From positions 124,001 through 188,000 of the forward strand of contig CAOJBY010000002.1 in assembly GCA_948330435.1 (NCBI GenBank): a stretch of 64,000 bases of DNA, in the 5' to 3' direction. Under the pieces are notes generated by a model, which made no database searches, was not told the DNA's origin, and saw only the letters and a program-made list of their open reading frames with translations. The position numbers and the translations under genes are program-made. Numbering within the stretch: position 1 is the first letter of the stretch; every line of letters begins with the position of its first letter. Shown here in pieces: positions 1-8,257 of the stretch. This DNA comes from an uncultured Lachnoclostridium sp. (GTDB lineage: Bacteria > Bacillota > Clostridia > Lachnospirales > Lachnospiraceae).

Positions 1-88
1 CTGGATTAATTATAATCGAAAAATATTTTTTTGTAAATACATTTTTAAAAAAAATATTTTATGTTCGTGTTTTTTTACAATGATATTA

Positions 89-117
89 TTTACAAAAAAT
101 TTTTTTTGTGATACTCT
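89..117 (+). promoter_or_regulatory. putative promoter of the RpiR-type regulator
   Basis: A TTTACA box (89-94) and TACTCT (112-117) are separated by 17 bases, upstream of the start at 151. The region is extremely A/T-rich, so chance matches are likely. A TTTTTTGTAAATA-like arm near 27-40 is mirrored by ATTTACAAAAAA near 87-98 and could be a regulator site. Confidence 0.35.
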
Positions 118-150
118 GAACATGGAAAAAAAATTTTAGGAATATATATT

Positions 151-1002
151 ATGGATAATTTGACAGTAAAAATGCGAATCAAAACTATGTATCGGGATAT
201 GAACCCAAAGGAAAAGCGTATTGCAGATTACATTTTACAGAACCTCAAGCTTGTGTCCCGGGGAACCATCAACGATATTTCCCGTACTTTAAAAATCGCA
301 GATTCCACCGTTTACCAATTTACAAAAAAATTGGGTTATGATGGATTTAAGGATTTTAAAGTACATCTTTTGACTGAGGAATTTGATTCTGAGATTTCAA
401 TTCATGAGAAAATATCAAAGAATGACAGTGCAGACATGATGATTGCCCAGGTATTTGATTCCAGCATCAAAGCACTGGAAGCAACCAGGCAGATTAGCCG
501 CGGTGATCATTTTCAAAAAGCGGTAGATATTATGCTGGAAGCAAAAAAGGTATGGTTCTTTGGCCTTGGCGGCTCAAATGCCGTGGCTCTTGACAGCTTT
601 CACAAGTTTTTGCGCTCACCGGTGAAATGTGGTTTTACCGCCGACTACCACATGCAATTGATGAATGCCGGTCTTCTGACTAAGGATGACTGTGCTTTTG
701 TTATATCACATACCGGATTAAAAAAAGAAAGTATTGAAATTGCCAAAATCGCAAAGGAAAACGGGGCCAGGCTCATTGTAATGACCAGTTACCCCTTGTC
801 TCCTCTTGCAAAGCTTGCAGATATCGTGCTAACCTCCACATCGGAGGAGATTGCCTGGCGTTCCGAGTCTCTGTCCAGTCGGCTTTCCCAGCTCTGCATT
901 ATCGATACTCTGTTCGTTATGGTGATGTTCCGGGACGAGAAGCAGGCCAATTCTTCTCTTCAAAAAATACGGCATGCAATTTCGTATACCCATATGCAAT
1001 AG
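151..1002 (+). CDS. MurR/RpiR family transcriptional regulator
   Basis: A 283-residue regulator with the usual two-part design. An N-terminal helix-turn-helix of the RpiR type (about residues 1-80; NPKEKRIADYIL, then a recognition helix with ADSTVYQFTKKLGY) is followed by a C-terminal sugar-isomerase (SIS) domain (about 125-260; FGLGGSNAVALDSF, VISHTGLKKESIEIA). In this family the SIS domain senses a phosphosugar and the HTH controls a neighbouring sugar or amino-sugar operon. Length is normal. The start is preceded by AGGA about 13 bases upstream in a very A/T-rich leader. The target genes are probably left of the window, because the next genes to the right are on the other strand. The ligand cannot be told from sequence. 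Confidence 0.9.
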   Translation: MDNLTVKMRIKTMYRDMNPKEKRIADYILQNLKLVSRGTINDISRTLKIADSTVYQFTKKLGYDGFKDFKVHLLTEEFDSEISIHEKISKNDSADMMIAQVFDSSIKALEATRQISRGDHFQKAVDIMLEAKKVWFFGLGGSNAVALDSFHKFLRSPVKCGFTADYHMQLMNAGLLTKDDCAFVISHTGLKKESIEIAKIAKENGARLIVMTSYPLSPLAKLADIVLTSTSEEIAWRSESLSSRLSQLCIIDTLFVMVMFRDEKQANSSLQKIRHAISYTHMQ

Positions 1003-1070
1003 CAGTGTATATGCTTACAGGGAAAACACCTCCAAATCTTCCGGCACATACAACACCCCTGAAAAGCAGG

Positions 1071-1181
1071 GCCTCCCACATCCACCAGAAAATAGCCCTA
1101 TTCATTGTGTAAAGCAAAACAGGTATTGTAGCATCTGGTTACACTCGCATTTCCGGTGCCCAGTATAATCAGTTTTTCAAG
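1071..1181 (-). pseudogene. remnant of an MBL-fold metallo-hydrolase N-terminus
   Basis: Reading the minus strand directly after the stop of the MoxR gene, and in the same frame, gives LILGTGNASVTRCYNTCF, then ALHNE, a TAG stop, then GYFLVDVGG. This is the opening of RNase Z-like MBL-fold hydrolases (LGTGNA..T.CYNTCF...YFLVD.GG). It has no start codon, carries a nonsense codon, and loses similarity after the GG, before the zinc-binding HxHxDH motif. It is therefore a decayed stub and not a gene. The family assignment is from memory of the motif. Confidence 0.5.
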
Positions 1182-2699
1182 TCACATCAATTCATCAATC
1201 TGCCCCAGAATCTCCCGATCCTCCTGCTCAAAAAGCAGGCTTTGATTATAACGATCGTACCGCTCACAGGCATAATCTTCCAAAAACGCTACCGCCGCCG
1301 GATCGCTGTTCAGCTCTGTGACAAATATGGCCATCTCCTGGCTGTCCCCAAAGGCCAGCTCCATAAAGTCAAAGGCATGCTCCAGATAATCGATGCTCTC
1401 TGCTTTCTTTGCTTCATAAGCAGATCGCTCCTTTGCAAAAAGCTTCCGCAAAAGCTCCAATGCCGCTTCCCCCGTAACGGGAGCCTGCCTTTTCAATTCC
1501 GTTCCGTAGGCAGCCAATGTGTCGGAAAGGCGAAGCATTTCCCGTTCCTGTTCTCTGGTGAGAAGCTCCGCATTCTTTTGACTCTCCCTCAAATCGTCAT
1601 TTTCCCGCTTAAGCAGCTCCATAACCTCCCAGGGCACCGGATTCTTCCCCTTTTCTCCTGTAAGCATCCCCCTTGCGGCTTTCATTTTTCCAAAGAGCTT
1701 TTCCACGAACCGTTTTTGAAGCCGGACTTCCCGGAAGCTTCCTTTGCACCCGGACAGCAAAAGGCTTACCACACTGAGACGCTCATCAAAGGAAGCATGG
1801 GACAGCTTTTTCGCCATTCCCTCCTGCATATTCCCTTTCAAAATCTCCTCTATCCGGTAATCTTTCTGATATTTGCCGTAAAGCTCCAGATAATTGGCGA
1901 AATCTCCCGCTATCCTGTCATGCTGCAGATACTGAACAACCACCTCTTTATCCACCGTCTTCCCTATCCGTTCACAGATCTCCAGCATACGGGACAGATC
2001 CTCCCAGCCTCTGGGCGTTGCAAACCGCCGTCCATCTACCGTATTTTCCATCTGATAAAAATGTGCGGGCCGAAGGTTCAGATAAGAGAGAATCGCCGGA
2101 TGCATCCCCACAGAAACCGCATATTCCCTCCAAACTCCGAAATCCGGCTCTACCTCTATCTTCCGAACCCGGTCCATAGTCACCACGTCAAATTCCCGGA
2201 CAGACCTGTTGTATTCCGGGGGATTTCCGGCCGCCACAATCATCCAGCCTTGGGGAACCTGATGGGTTCCGAAAGTCTTACACTGAAGAAATTGAAGCAT
2301 AGCCGGAGCCAGGGTCTCAGAGACGCAGTTGATCTCATCAATAAAGAGGATCCCCTCTTTCAGTCCCGTTTTCTCCATTTTCTCATATACCGAAGCAATA
2401 ATCTCACTCATGGTATACTCGGTGACCGCCTTTTTCTCCCCTCCAAAATCCTTTTCCAGAATAAAGGGAAGCCCCATGGCACTTTGCCTGGTATGGTGGG
2501 TGATGGTGTAGGACACCAGAGCAATACCGCATTCCCTTGCAATCTGCTCCATAATCTGGGTCTTTCCGATTCCCGGTGCTCCCAAAAGCAGCAGGGGACG
2601 CTGCCGTATGGCCGGTATCTCATAGATGCCATAGGCATCCTTCAAAAGATAAGCCTTTACCGCATCCTTGATTTCCTGCTTTGCCCGTTTAATATTCAT
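1182..2699 (-). CDS. MoxR-like AAA+ ATPase
   Basis: A 505-residue AAA+ ATPase of the MoxR type. The Walker A motif GAPGIGKT lies at about residues 40-47, Walker B ILFIDEIN at about 116-123, and a sensor-1 region IVAAGNPPEYN follows. The C-terminal half (about 270-505) is charged and helical with no domain I recognise. MoxR ATPases usually act as chaperones together with a VWA-domain partner, and such a partner is encoded just upstream, followed still further upstream by a leucine-rich-repeat-like protein. The three appear to form one operon. A full copy of the window's palindromic repeat (2720-2818) lies between this gene and the VWA gene. The ribosome site is GGGAGAAGAG, close to the ATG. 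Confidence 0.85.
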   Translation of the reverse strand: MNIKRAKQEIKDAVKAYLLKDAYGIYEIPAIRQRPLLLLGAPGIGKTQIMEQIARECGIALVSYTITHHTRQSAMGLPFILEKDFGGEKKAVTEYTMSEIIASVYEKMEKTGLKEGILFIDEINCVSETLAPAMLQFLQCKTFGTHQVPQGWMIVAAGNPPEYNRSVREFDVVTMDRVRKIEVEPDFGVWREYAVSVGMHPAILSYLNLRPAHFYQMENTVDGRRFATPRGWEDLSRMLEICERIGKTVDKEVVVQYLQHDRIAGDFANYLELYGKYQKDYRIEEILKGNMQEGMAKKLSHASFDERLSVVSLLLSGCKGSFREVRLQKRFVEKLFGKMKAARGMLTGEKGKNPVPWEVMELLKRENDDLRESQKNAELLTREQEREMLRLSDTLAAYGTELKRQAPVTGEAALELLRKLFAKERSAYEAKKAESIDYLEHAFDFMELAFGDSQEMAIFVTELNSDPAAVAFLEDYACERYDRYNQSLLFEQEDREILGQIDELM

Positions 2700-2719
2700 A
2701 TTTCTCTTCTCCCATTTAA

Positions 2720-2818
2720 AGTTCCGTAATATCCTGTCAATACACCCTATCTAAATCAATTCCCAGCCACAGATGCATGCGTCTGTAAATTGATTTGTGC
2801 ATTGATGGGATATTACTG
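2720..2818 (-). repeat. palindromic repeat family, copy A
   Basis: About 99 bases that fold on themselves. The left end GTTCCGTAATATCC pairs with GGATATTACTG at the right end, with inner pairs CAAT/ATTG and AAATCAATT/AAATTGATT, and an apical region around CAGATGCATGCGTCTG. Very similar copies lie at 11972-12078, 27603-27707 and 36243-36348. As in those copies, the GGAAC end faces the Shine-Dalgarno sequence of the next gene, here the MoxR ATPase. There is no U-tract, so it is not a standard terminator. Confidence 0.85.
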
Positions 2819-2824
2819 TTTAAG

Positions 2825-2854
2825 GTTCCGTAATATCCTGTCAGGGTATTGCTG
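2825..2854 (-). repeat. palindromic repeat, internally deleted copy A'
   Basis: GTTCCGTAATATCCTGTCA is followed at once by GGGTATTGCTG. These are the two ends of the ~100-bp repeat without its middle. The stop codon of the VWA gene (2841-2843) lies inside it, so the last codons of that gene come from the element. Confidence 0.7.
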
Positions 2855-4157
2855 TTTTAAGTTCTTCCGGCCCCAGGATCAGCTTAATCGCCCAGGGCGG
2901 CACATCTACATCCCGATAATTGTCCCTGAAAAAAAGAAAGGCTGTCTCATAGGGCGGCATCTTGGCCGGAAAGGTTCCATACCCGTCCGTAAAATACAAA
3001 AGCCCCTTAAGGTGGTAAAACACTTTTCTTGCCAACAGCTCCTCCACATAGGCAAAGGCCGGCCGAAAGTCTGTACCTCCCTGCCCCTTTATGGTTAAAT
3101 GCTCCATGTAGTTCCTGAGTTCTTCCTGATCGGTAATCTCCGTATCCGCCTGGACACGGTCATCACACTGAAGAATCCGAATATGAATCCTGCGAAAAAA
3201 GCTTTCCAACTCCCGCAGGATGCTATAAGTCTCTTCCAGAAAGCGGCGGACCAGCTCCGCCTTGCAGGACATGGAGGTATCAATCACAATGACAAACTCC
3301 TCTATCTTTTGAACCTCCTTCGTCTCCTGAGGCTCAATGAGGGGCATATTTTTGTAAAGGGAAAGGCCGTAGTGATAAAAGGCATAGTCAAAGGTGTCCA
3401 TGTCCACCTGCATCTCTTCTTTCCGGACAGAGAATTTCCGCAAAAATTCCCGGTAATCATAGCGGTGGTGATTTTCAATCCGAAGCTGCTCGAGAAGTCC
3501 CTTGCTTCCCTCTGCCGCCTCCTTAGAAAATGTCTCCATATCCATCTCCATCCGTTCCCGAAGATTGTCCCATTTTTTCCGGTTCTGTTCCATCCGGGAC
3601 GGAGGCTGCTCCTGTTCCCATAGACTATGATCATCCACGAGAAATGCCTGTTTCCAGTTGGCAAGCTCCGAACCTCTTATCTGCATACGGCAAAGCTCTC
3701 TGTAAATACCTCCGGCCGTAGGTACAGTCAGCCGTTCCTTGACCCTTGCATATACAGCCTGACGAAAAGTGCCCGGAAGATGCACACATCTCAAATGGAG
3801 ACTGTCAAGGACCGATTCCGCCGCAATATCACAGGCCAGATTCCAATATTCTATATCCCGTTCTTTTCTGTAAAAGGGATGGCAGAACAAGCAATGAATC
3901 AAGCTGTGAAGATACAGCCGTGTCACACGGACTCTGCCTGTCTGATAAAGCCGTAGCAGATCATCCGGCACAAAAAAGAGCGTTCCCCCGTCAGTTCCTG
4001 CCGGATGCACTCCCTCTTTCGCCCGGACAGGAAAGCTTCCCAGAGCCAGATCCAGAAAACGCATATGCAAATAAAGCTCATTTCGTGCCTGATTCAAAAT
4101 CCTTGTCCCCAGCAACTCTTTTTTAAGATATTTTTCCTGTTCTTTATACATCACCAT
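2841..4157 (-). CDS. VWA-like domain protein (DUF2201 type), partner of MoxR ATPase
   Basis: About 438 residues. The N-terminal half has a metallopeptidase-like helix (LYLHSLIHCLFCHPFYR, with spaced histidines) and the C-terminal third is a von Willebrand A fold. The MIDAS metal-site motifs are all present: DTSMS (DxSxS), GGTDFRP (the threonine) and YFTDGYG (the aspartate). This arrangement matches the DUF2201_N plus DUF2201 family. VWA proteins of this kind are partners of MoxR ATPases, one of which follows downstream. A longer start at 4202 exists but would overlap the upstream gene; I prefer the ATG at 4157 just after the upstream stop, although neither start has a strong ribosome site. 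The 3' end runs into a truncated repeat element. Confidence 0.8.
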   Translation of the reverse strand: MVMYKEQEKYLKKELLGTRILNQARNELYLHMRFLDLALGSFPVRAKEGVHPAGTDGGTLFFVPDDLLRLYQTGRVRVTRLYLHSLIHCLFCHPFYRKERDIEYWNLACDIAAESVLDSLHLRCVHLPGTFRQAVYARVKERLTVPTAGGIYRELCRMQIRGSELANWKQAFLVDDHSLWEQEQPPSRMEQNRKKWDNLRERMEMDMETFSKEAAEGSKGLLEQLRIENHHRYDYREFLRKFSVRKEEMQVDMDTFDYAFYHYGLSLYKNMPLIEPQETKEVQKIEEFVIVIDTSMSCKAELVRRFLEETYSILRELESFFRRIHIRILQCDDRVQADTEITDQEELRNYMEHLTIKGQGGTDFRPAFAYVEELLARKVFYHLKGLLYFTDGYGTFPAKMPPYETAFLFFRDNYRDVDVPPWAIKLILGPEELKTAIP

Positions 4158-4161
4158 AATT

Positions 4162-5127
4162 TTAAAACTCAAAGAGTTCCTCCCTGGCTGGAAAACGTCC
4201 ATGCAGCATGCTTAAGAGAAAAGCGTTCCCCTCCGTAAAGCCCTGCTCTGATGCCTCACCAAGAAGCTGCCGCAATATCTCTTCCTCCTTTGGGCTTTCC
4301 GTCAGATACCTTTCAACCAGCCAGCTCAAAAGTTCCATATCTCTCTGTTCCACAGCCCACAATCCCGCTTCCTTAAGATGCTCCTTAAGATATTTTTCAT
4401 AAGCCGCCTTTCCCTCTGCTCCAAGCTCCATGGGAAACCGCAAACGTCCCGATGCAAGCTCCAGCACAAAAGCCTTGTCCTCCTGAGCCTTTGCCCGAAA
4501 AAAGCAGTTGTCATAAGCGTGAAAATCAAACCTTTTCTCATAAAAGCAATTTCGAAAATGCATACCACTGCCATGCATCCGGGTCATAAGAATCCGGGCC
4601 GGGGTATTTTCCACACCCTCCTCATAGAACTCCGGAAATACCAGACTTGCCATCTCACCATCCCTGTAAATCGTAAGTCTCAGTTCCTCATTCAGTTCCA
4701 TCAGGATCTCCTGAAGACAGGAGGTGCCCGCCTCATCCAGGTTAAGCATAAGCCGTCTTACATGATGGCATCCGGTAAACAATCCGCCCCCCAGATCTGC
4801 AAGGCTGCCATGAAATGAAAAATGTGCAAGGCTGCTGCAATTATAGAAAGCATACGCACCTATTTTTCGAAGTGTTGCTGGGAGATATATCCCTCTCAGA
4901 CGGGAACCACACAGAGCAGGCTCCTCACCCTCCCCGGATAAAAGAATCCGTCCCGACCGTATCTTCTCCTCCAGCTTCGCATCCTCCATGTGGGACGAAA
5001 ATGCATAAGGTGCCAGCTCCGCTACCGGATATCCTGCCAGCCTGTCCGGAACCTCTGCTTCTTCCCCATAACTGAAGCAACGCCATATTTTGATTGTTCC
5101 ATCTTGAATCTCATAAGCGAATTTCAT
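4162..5127 (-). CDS. leucine-rich-repeat (BspA/LRR_5-like) protein
   Basis: About 321 residues and the first gene of the LRR-VWA-MoxR operon. Residues about 60-150 contain LRR_5/BspA-type turns: LRGIYLPATLRKIGAYAFYN, then CSSLAHFSFHGSL. The rest is helical and acidic, with no signal peptide or membrane segment, so it is probably cytoplasmic. Repeats of this type bind proteins, and I infer a substrate-recognition or adaptor role for the MoxR/VWA pair. The longer reading (TTG at 5181) is rejected because AGGAG lies 12 bases before the ATG at 5127. Confidence 0.65.
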   Translation of the reverse strand: MKFAYEIQDGTIKIWRCFSYGEEAEVPDRLAGYPVAELAPYAFSSHMEDAKLEEKIRSGRILLSGEGEEPALCGSRLRGIYLPATLRKIGAYAFYNCSSLAHFSFHGSLADLGGGLFTGCHHVRRLMLNLDEAGTSCLQEILMELNEELRLTIYRDGEMASLVFPEFYEEGVENTPARILMTRMHGSGMHFRNCFYEKRFDFHAYDNCFFRAKAQEDKAFVLELASGRLRFPMELGAEGKAAYEKYLKEHLKEAGLWAVEQRDMELLSWLVERYLTESPKEEEILRQLLGEASEQGFTEGNAFLLSMLHGRFPAREELFEF

Positions 5128-5152
5128 GGTTTTAGTCTTCTCCTGCTTTCTT

Positions 5153-5181
5153 ATGGTATACGATATAAAAACTTTTTTCAA
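5153..5181 (-). promoter_or_regulatory. putative promoter of the LRR-VWA-MoxR operon
   Basis: On the minus strand, TTGAAA (5176-5181) and TACCAT (5153-5158) are spaced 17 bases apart. They lie just after the terminator of the amidase gene and about 20-25 bases before the start at 5127. Confidence 0.45.
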
Positions 5182-5183
5182 CT

Positions 5184-5223
5184 AAAAAGCTGCTGTTCTG
5201 GCAGTTAATCCAAAACAACAGCT
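5184..5223 (-). terminator. rho-independent terminator of the amidase gene
   Basis: Minus strand: AGCTGTTGTT, a 16-base loop region, AACAGCAGCT, then a run of T. One G-U pair is in the stem. It lies 17 bases after the amidase stop codon. Confidence 0.75.
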
Positions 5224-5239
5224 CTCTTTTTACTAAATG

Positions 5240-6118
5240 TCAAGTAGTAATATACGTATTATACCCTTTCTCCCGCACTTCACGTTCCATAGCAATAGCG
5301 TTACTCAGACGTGAAAATGCTCCCACCTGTACTTTGTACAAGCCATCCTGATAGACAATAAAGGCCGGAAATCCATCATTCTCCAGAAGCTGCAGAAGAT
5401 TATCCGCATTCTGACGCTCCCGGAATGCTCCTGCCTGTACCCGGTAAAGTTCCTCCGGTTCTTCCGGCGGCATGGGCTGCATAGGCGGCATCGGAGGTAT
5501 GGGTGGCCGCATAGGCGGACGCTGGGGCGGTCTGTGGCGTTCTACCTCCTGGTCATTCTCGGATACATTGCTGGATGTCACCTGAGTTCCATCTAAGGTA
5601 TCCATAATTCCATCTGCAATCGCCTGGGCCATTGCCTGAAAACGACTGTCAAAGAGACGGTTATCCGTATCACTGTCAATAAAACCTGCCTCCACCAGCA
5701 GTGCAGGCATCTGCGTGCTGTTAAGTACTACCAGATTGGGGCGGATGCTCACGCCGGCATTTCGAAAGCCCAAGGCCTCCAAATTGGCATTAATCCGCTC
5801 TGCCATCTGTTTTTTGATTCCGGAATCATCATAAATCAGAGTCTGAACCCCCGTATACTGTCCCGGATATTCTCCTGCGTTCCGATGGATGGATACAAAG
5901 AAATCCGCTCCCTCCTCATTGGCAATTGCCGCTTTCTGTCCCACGGACTGTGTAACGTCGCTGGTTCTTGTGTAGCTTACATCATATCCGTTTGATTCCA
6001 GAATCCGTCCCACTGCCATTGCAAGCCGCAGGGCATCATCACTCTCCCGGCGGCCCTCATGTACTGCTCCCGGGTTGCTTCCCCCGTGCCCTGCGTCTAC
6101 TACAATCTTTGTTGCCAT
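5240..6118 (-). CDS. N-acetylmuramoyl-L-alanine amidase (Amidase_3) with SPOR domain
   Basis: About 292 residues. The N-terminal Amidase_3 domain (about 1-180) cuts the MurNAc-L-Ala bond of peptidoglycan. Its zinc ligands are visible as VVDAGHGG (His), the Glu in GRRESDDA and VSIHRNA (His), with the catalytic Glu in LLVEAGFIDSD. A proline- and methionine-rich linker (PPMRPPIPPMPPMQ) follows, then two SPOR half-repeats (YRVQAGAFRERQNA and YKVQVGAFSRLSNA) that bind denuded glycan at the septum. There is no signal peptide, so export would be by another route or the enzyme acts in the mother cell or on spores. The start is at 6118: AGGAG sits 6 bases before the ATG, and the ATG at 6136 has no such site. 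Confidence 0.9.
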   Translation of the reverse strand: MATKIVVDAGHGGSNPGAVHEGRRESDDALRLAMAVGRILESNGYDVSYTRTSDVTQSVGQKAAIANEEGADFFVSIHRNAGEYPGQYTGVQTLIYDDSGIKKQMAERINANLEALGFRNAGVSIRPNLVVLNSTQMPALLVEAGFIDSDTDNRLFDSRFQAMAQAIADGIMDTLDGTQVTSSNVSENDQEVERHRPPQRPPMRPPIPPMPPMQPMPPEEPEELYRVQAGAFRERQNADNLLQLLENDGFPAFIVYQDGLYKVQVGAFSRLSNAIAMEREVREKGYNTYITT

Positions 6119-6191
6119 AAGCTCTCCTTTTTGCATTTTTTCTTTACGATCTAGGATATGTAGGAGACATGGAAAGGGTTACATATGTATC

Positions 6192-6220
6192 TTGCTTTAT
6201 TTCCCTTTCCGCTTTATAAT
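6192..6220 (+). promoter_or_regulatory. promoter of the SDR-LrgAB operon
   Basis: TTGCTT (6192-6197), 17 bases, then a perfect TATAAT (6215-6220). Transcription would leave a leader of about 210 bases before the start at 6439. I see no known riboswitch in that leader. Confidence 0.6.
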
Positions 6221-6438
6221 AGGTTTGGCATCAGTTCCGGGAGGAGTGCGGTTTTGCCCGTATCGCCGGTGTCTCGGTTCACACATATTGGTTATTCCGG
6301 AAGAACACGCGGCGGCTGGTGCCATTTTCTTTATTCTTATATCTTACCAGACGAAGTCCACCCGTGTACTAACCTGAAAAGGCACGCATTACAGGATTCC
6401 CATAGGGTATGGGCGATGAGATAAGAAAGGAATTGTTT

Positions 6439-7173
6439 ATGAAACAGCGTACTGCAATGATCACTGGTGCTTCCAGAGGGATTGGAGCTGCCATTGCTGA
6501 AAGATTCGCATCAGAGGGCTGGAATCTGGTACTTACCTGTATTCACTCCAGGGAACGGCTGGAAGAACTGGCCGGAAAGCTTCATGACTCCTATGGAGTT
6601 ACCTGTCTTACATTTGTGGGAGATATGGGAAAGGAACAGAATGTTCTGGACTGTTTTTGCCAGATAGAGAATTGTCTGGGTGGTGTAGATGTTCTGGTGA
6701 ATAATGCCGGTATTTCTCATGTAGGTCTTTTCAGCGAACTTTCTCTGAAAGATTGGGAGCGGGTTATGGAGACGAACTCCACCTCTGTCTTCCTCTGTAT
6801 TCGACAGGCTCTCCCCTATATGCTGAAACAGAAATCCGGATCCATCATAAATATTTCTTCTGTCTGGGGCTGTGTGGGGGCTTCCTGTGAGACAGCCTAT
6901 TCTGCTTCCAAGGGTGCTGTCAATGCCCTGACCATGGCCCTTGCCAAAGAACTTGCCCCAAGCGGAATCGCCGTCAATGCCATTGCCTGCGGTGCGATCG
7001 ATACAGATATGAATGCCTGTTTTACAGAAGAAGAAAAAGCCCTCATTGCAGCGGAAATTCCTGCTGGCCGCTTCGGCACACCAAAGGAAGCTGCTGCACT
7101 TGTATTCTCCGTAGCCTGCCAGTCCACTTATTTAACGGGACAGATTATCCGCCTGGACGGAGGCTGGATTTAA
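6439..7173 (+). CDS. SDR-family oxidoreductase (FabG/YmfI-like)
   Basis: About 244 residues with all marks of a classical short-chain dehydrogenase: TGASRGIG (NAD(P) site), NNAG, a catalytic Ser in IINISSVWG, and YSASK (Tyr/Lys). The closest named groups are 3-oxoacyl-ACP reductase FabG and the EF-P 5-aminopentanone reductase YmfI. In Firmicutes a stand-alone enzyme like this, outside a fab cluster, is often YmfI, but I cannot separate the two from sequence. The start at 6439 has AGGA 7 bases upstream; the upstream in-frame ATG (6409) lacks a site. The gene is followed 13 bases later by lrgA and lrgB, apparently in one operon. Confidence 0.85.
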   Translation: MKQRTAMITGASRGIGAAIAERFASEGWNLVLTCIHSRERLEELAGKLHDSYGVTCLTFVGDMGKEQNVLDCFCQIENCLGGVDVLVNNAGISHVGLFSELSLKDWERVMETNSTSVFLCIRQALPYMLKQKSGSIINISSVWGCVGASCETAYSASKGAVNALTMALAKELAPSGIAVNAIACGAIDTDMNACFTEEEKALIAAEIPAGRFGTPKEAAALVFSVACQSTYLTGQIIRLDGGWI

Positions 7174-7186
7174 AAAGGAGTCTTGT

Positions 7187-7540
7187 ATGAAAATCATCAA
7201 ACAATTCGGAATCATTTTTTTCATCTGCTGGATAGGGACTGTAATTGAGCATTTTCTTCCCTTTGCATTTCCTGCCAGTGTTATTGCCATGCTTTTACTG
7301 TTGTTCTGTCTTGTTATCGGTATTTTAAAAGTAGAGCATATTCGGGAAAAATCAGACTTTCTGCTGGGAAATATGGCCTTTTTCTTTATTCCGGCCGGAG
7401 TGAATGTAATAAACTATCTTGACATTCTGAAAGCGAGCTGGCTTCCGCTGGTAGTTATCTGTACCCTGACTACCATTATTACTTTCGCCGCTACGGCTTT
7501 CAGCATTCGTCTTACAATACATTTATTAAAAAAGCGGTAA
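7187..7540 (+). CDS. lrgA: CidA/LrgA family membrane protein
   Basis: A 117-residue protein of about four hydrophobic segments, holin-like in size and layout. The LrgA/CidA family motif region (FFFIPAGVNVI) is at about residues 64-75. LrgA/LrgB pairs are linked to control of murein hydrolase activity, programmed lysis and overflow-metabolite (pyruvate) transport in Firmicutes. AAGGAG lies 7 bases before the ATG. lrgB follows directly. Confidence 0.85.
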   Translation: MKIIKQFGIIFFICWIGTVIEHFLPFAFPASVIAMLLLLFCLVIGILKVEHIREKSDFLLGNMAFFFIPAGVNVINYLDILKASWLPLVVICTLTTIITFAATAFSIRLTIHLLKKR

Positions 7541-7573
7541 TTCAGATATCGCAAATACAGAAAGGGAAAAAAT

Positions 7574-8257
7574 ATGAATGAGTTATGGACCTCTCCTTTT
7601 TTCGGGATCGCTGTAAGCATTCTGGCCTTTTGGCTGGGCGTCAAGCTGCAGACATGGTTAAATTCTGTTCTCTTAAATCCACTGCTGATTGCCATTTTGC
7701 TGATCGTGGGGCTTTTGTCCCTGTTAAAAATTCCTTATGAAAGTTACAATACCGGCGGTTCCATTATCAATATGTTTCTGGCCCCGGCTACTGCATGTCT
7801 GGCTGTTTCCATTTACAGCAAGATTCAAATATTGAAAGAAAACTGGCTGCCTATTGTAGTTGGCTGCACCGTGGGTTCCCTCACTTCCATGGGCAGCGTA
7901 TATCTGCTCTGCCGGCTGTTTCGTCTGGACGAAGCTATGACTGCCTCTTTGCTTCCCAAATCTATCACTACCCCTATTGCCGTGGAAGTCAGCAACTCTC
8001 ACGGCGGCATTGTTCCCGTGACCGTGATTGCCGTTATTTTTACGGGGATCCTGGGAAGCATCCTCGCTCCCTTTCTGATTCGCCTGTTTCGGGTAAATGA
8101 TCCGGTGGCCGCCGGACTCTCTATCGGGGCATGCAGCCATGCCGTAGGAACTTCAAGAGCCATACAAATGGGAGAGACACAAGGTGCCATGAGCGGGCTG
8201 GCGATTGGTATCTGCGGAATTATAACAGTACTTGTTTCCATGATCTTTCTACATTAA
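7574..8257 (+). CDS. lrgB: LrgB family membrane protein
   Basis: A 227-residue membrane protein and partner of LrgA. It shows the LrgB features: a hydrophobic N-terminus, PKSITTPIAVEVS and the C-terminal SHAVGTSRAIQMGE stretch. About 6-7 membrane segments are visible. Its last 9 bases overlap the end of the convergent methylase gene, so no terminator separates them. Confidence 0.88.
   Translation: MNELWTSPFFGIAVSILAFWLGVKLQTWLNSVLLNPLLIAILLIVGLLSLLKIPYESYNTGGSIINMFLAPATACLAVSIYSKIQILKENWLPIVVGCTVGSLTSMGSVYLLCRLFRLDEAMTASLLPKSITTPIAVEVSNSHGGIVPVTVIAVIFTGILGSILAPFLIRLFRVNDPVAAGLSIGACSHAVGTSRAIQMGETQGAMSGLAIGICGIITVLVSMIFLH

Noticed and set aside
917..1117. 66-codon minus-strand frame overlapping the RpiR-type gene end
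   Set aside because: It is a different frame of the MBL-fold remnant and the RpiR-type gene and gives no sensible protein.
1242..2729. Long plus-strand open frame of 495 codons antisense to the MoxR gene
   Set aside because: It is the mirror of a well-supported AAA+ ATPase. It has no recognisable domain and no ribosome site; its length follows from the codon use of the real gene.
2720..2818. Repeat copies read as ordinary rho-independent terminators
   Set aside because: No copy is followed by a T-run, and all sit directly before ribosome sites of following genes, one within an operon.
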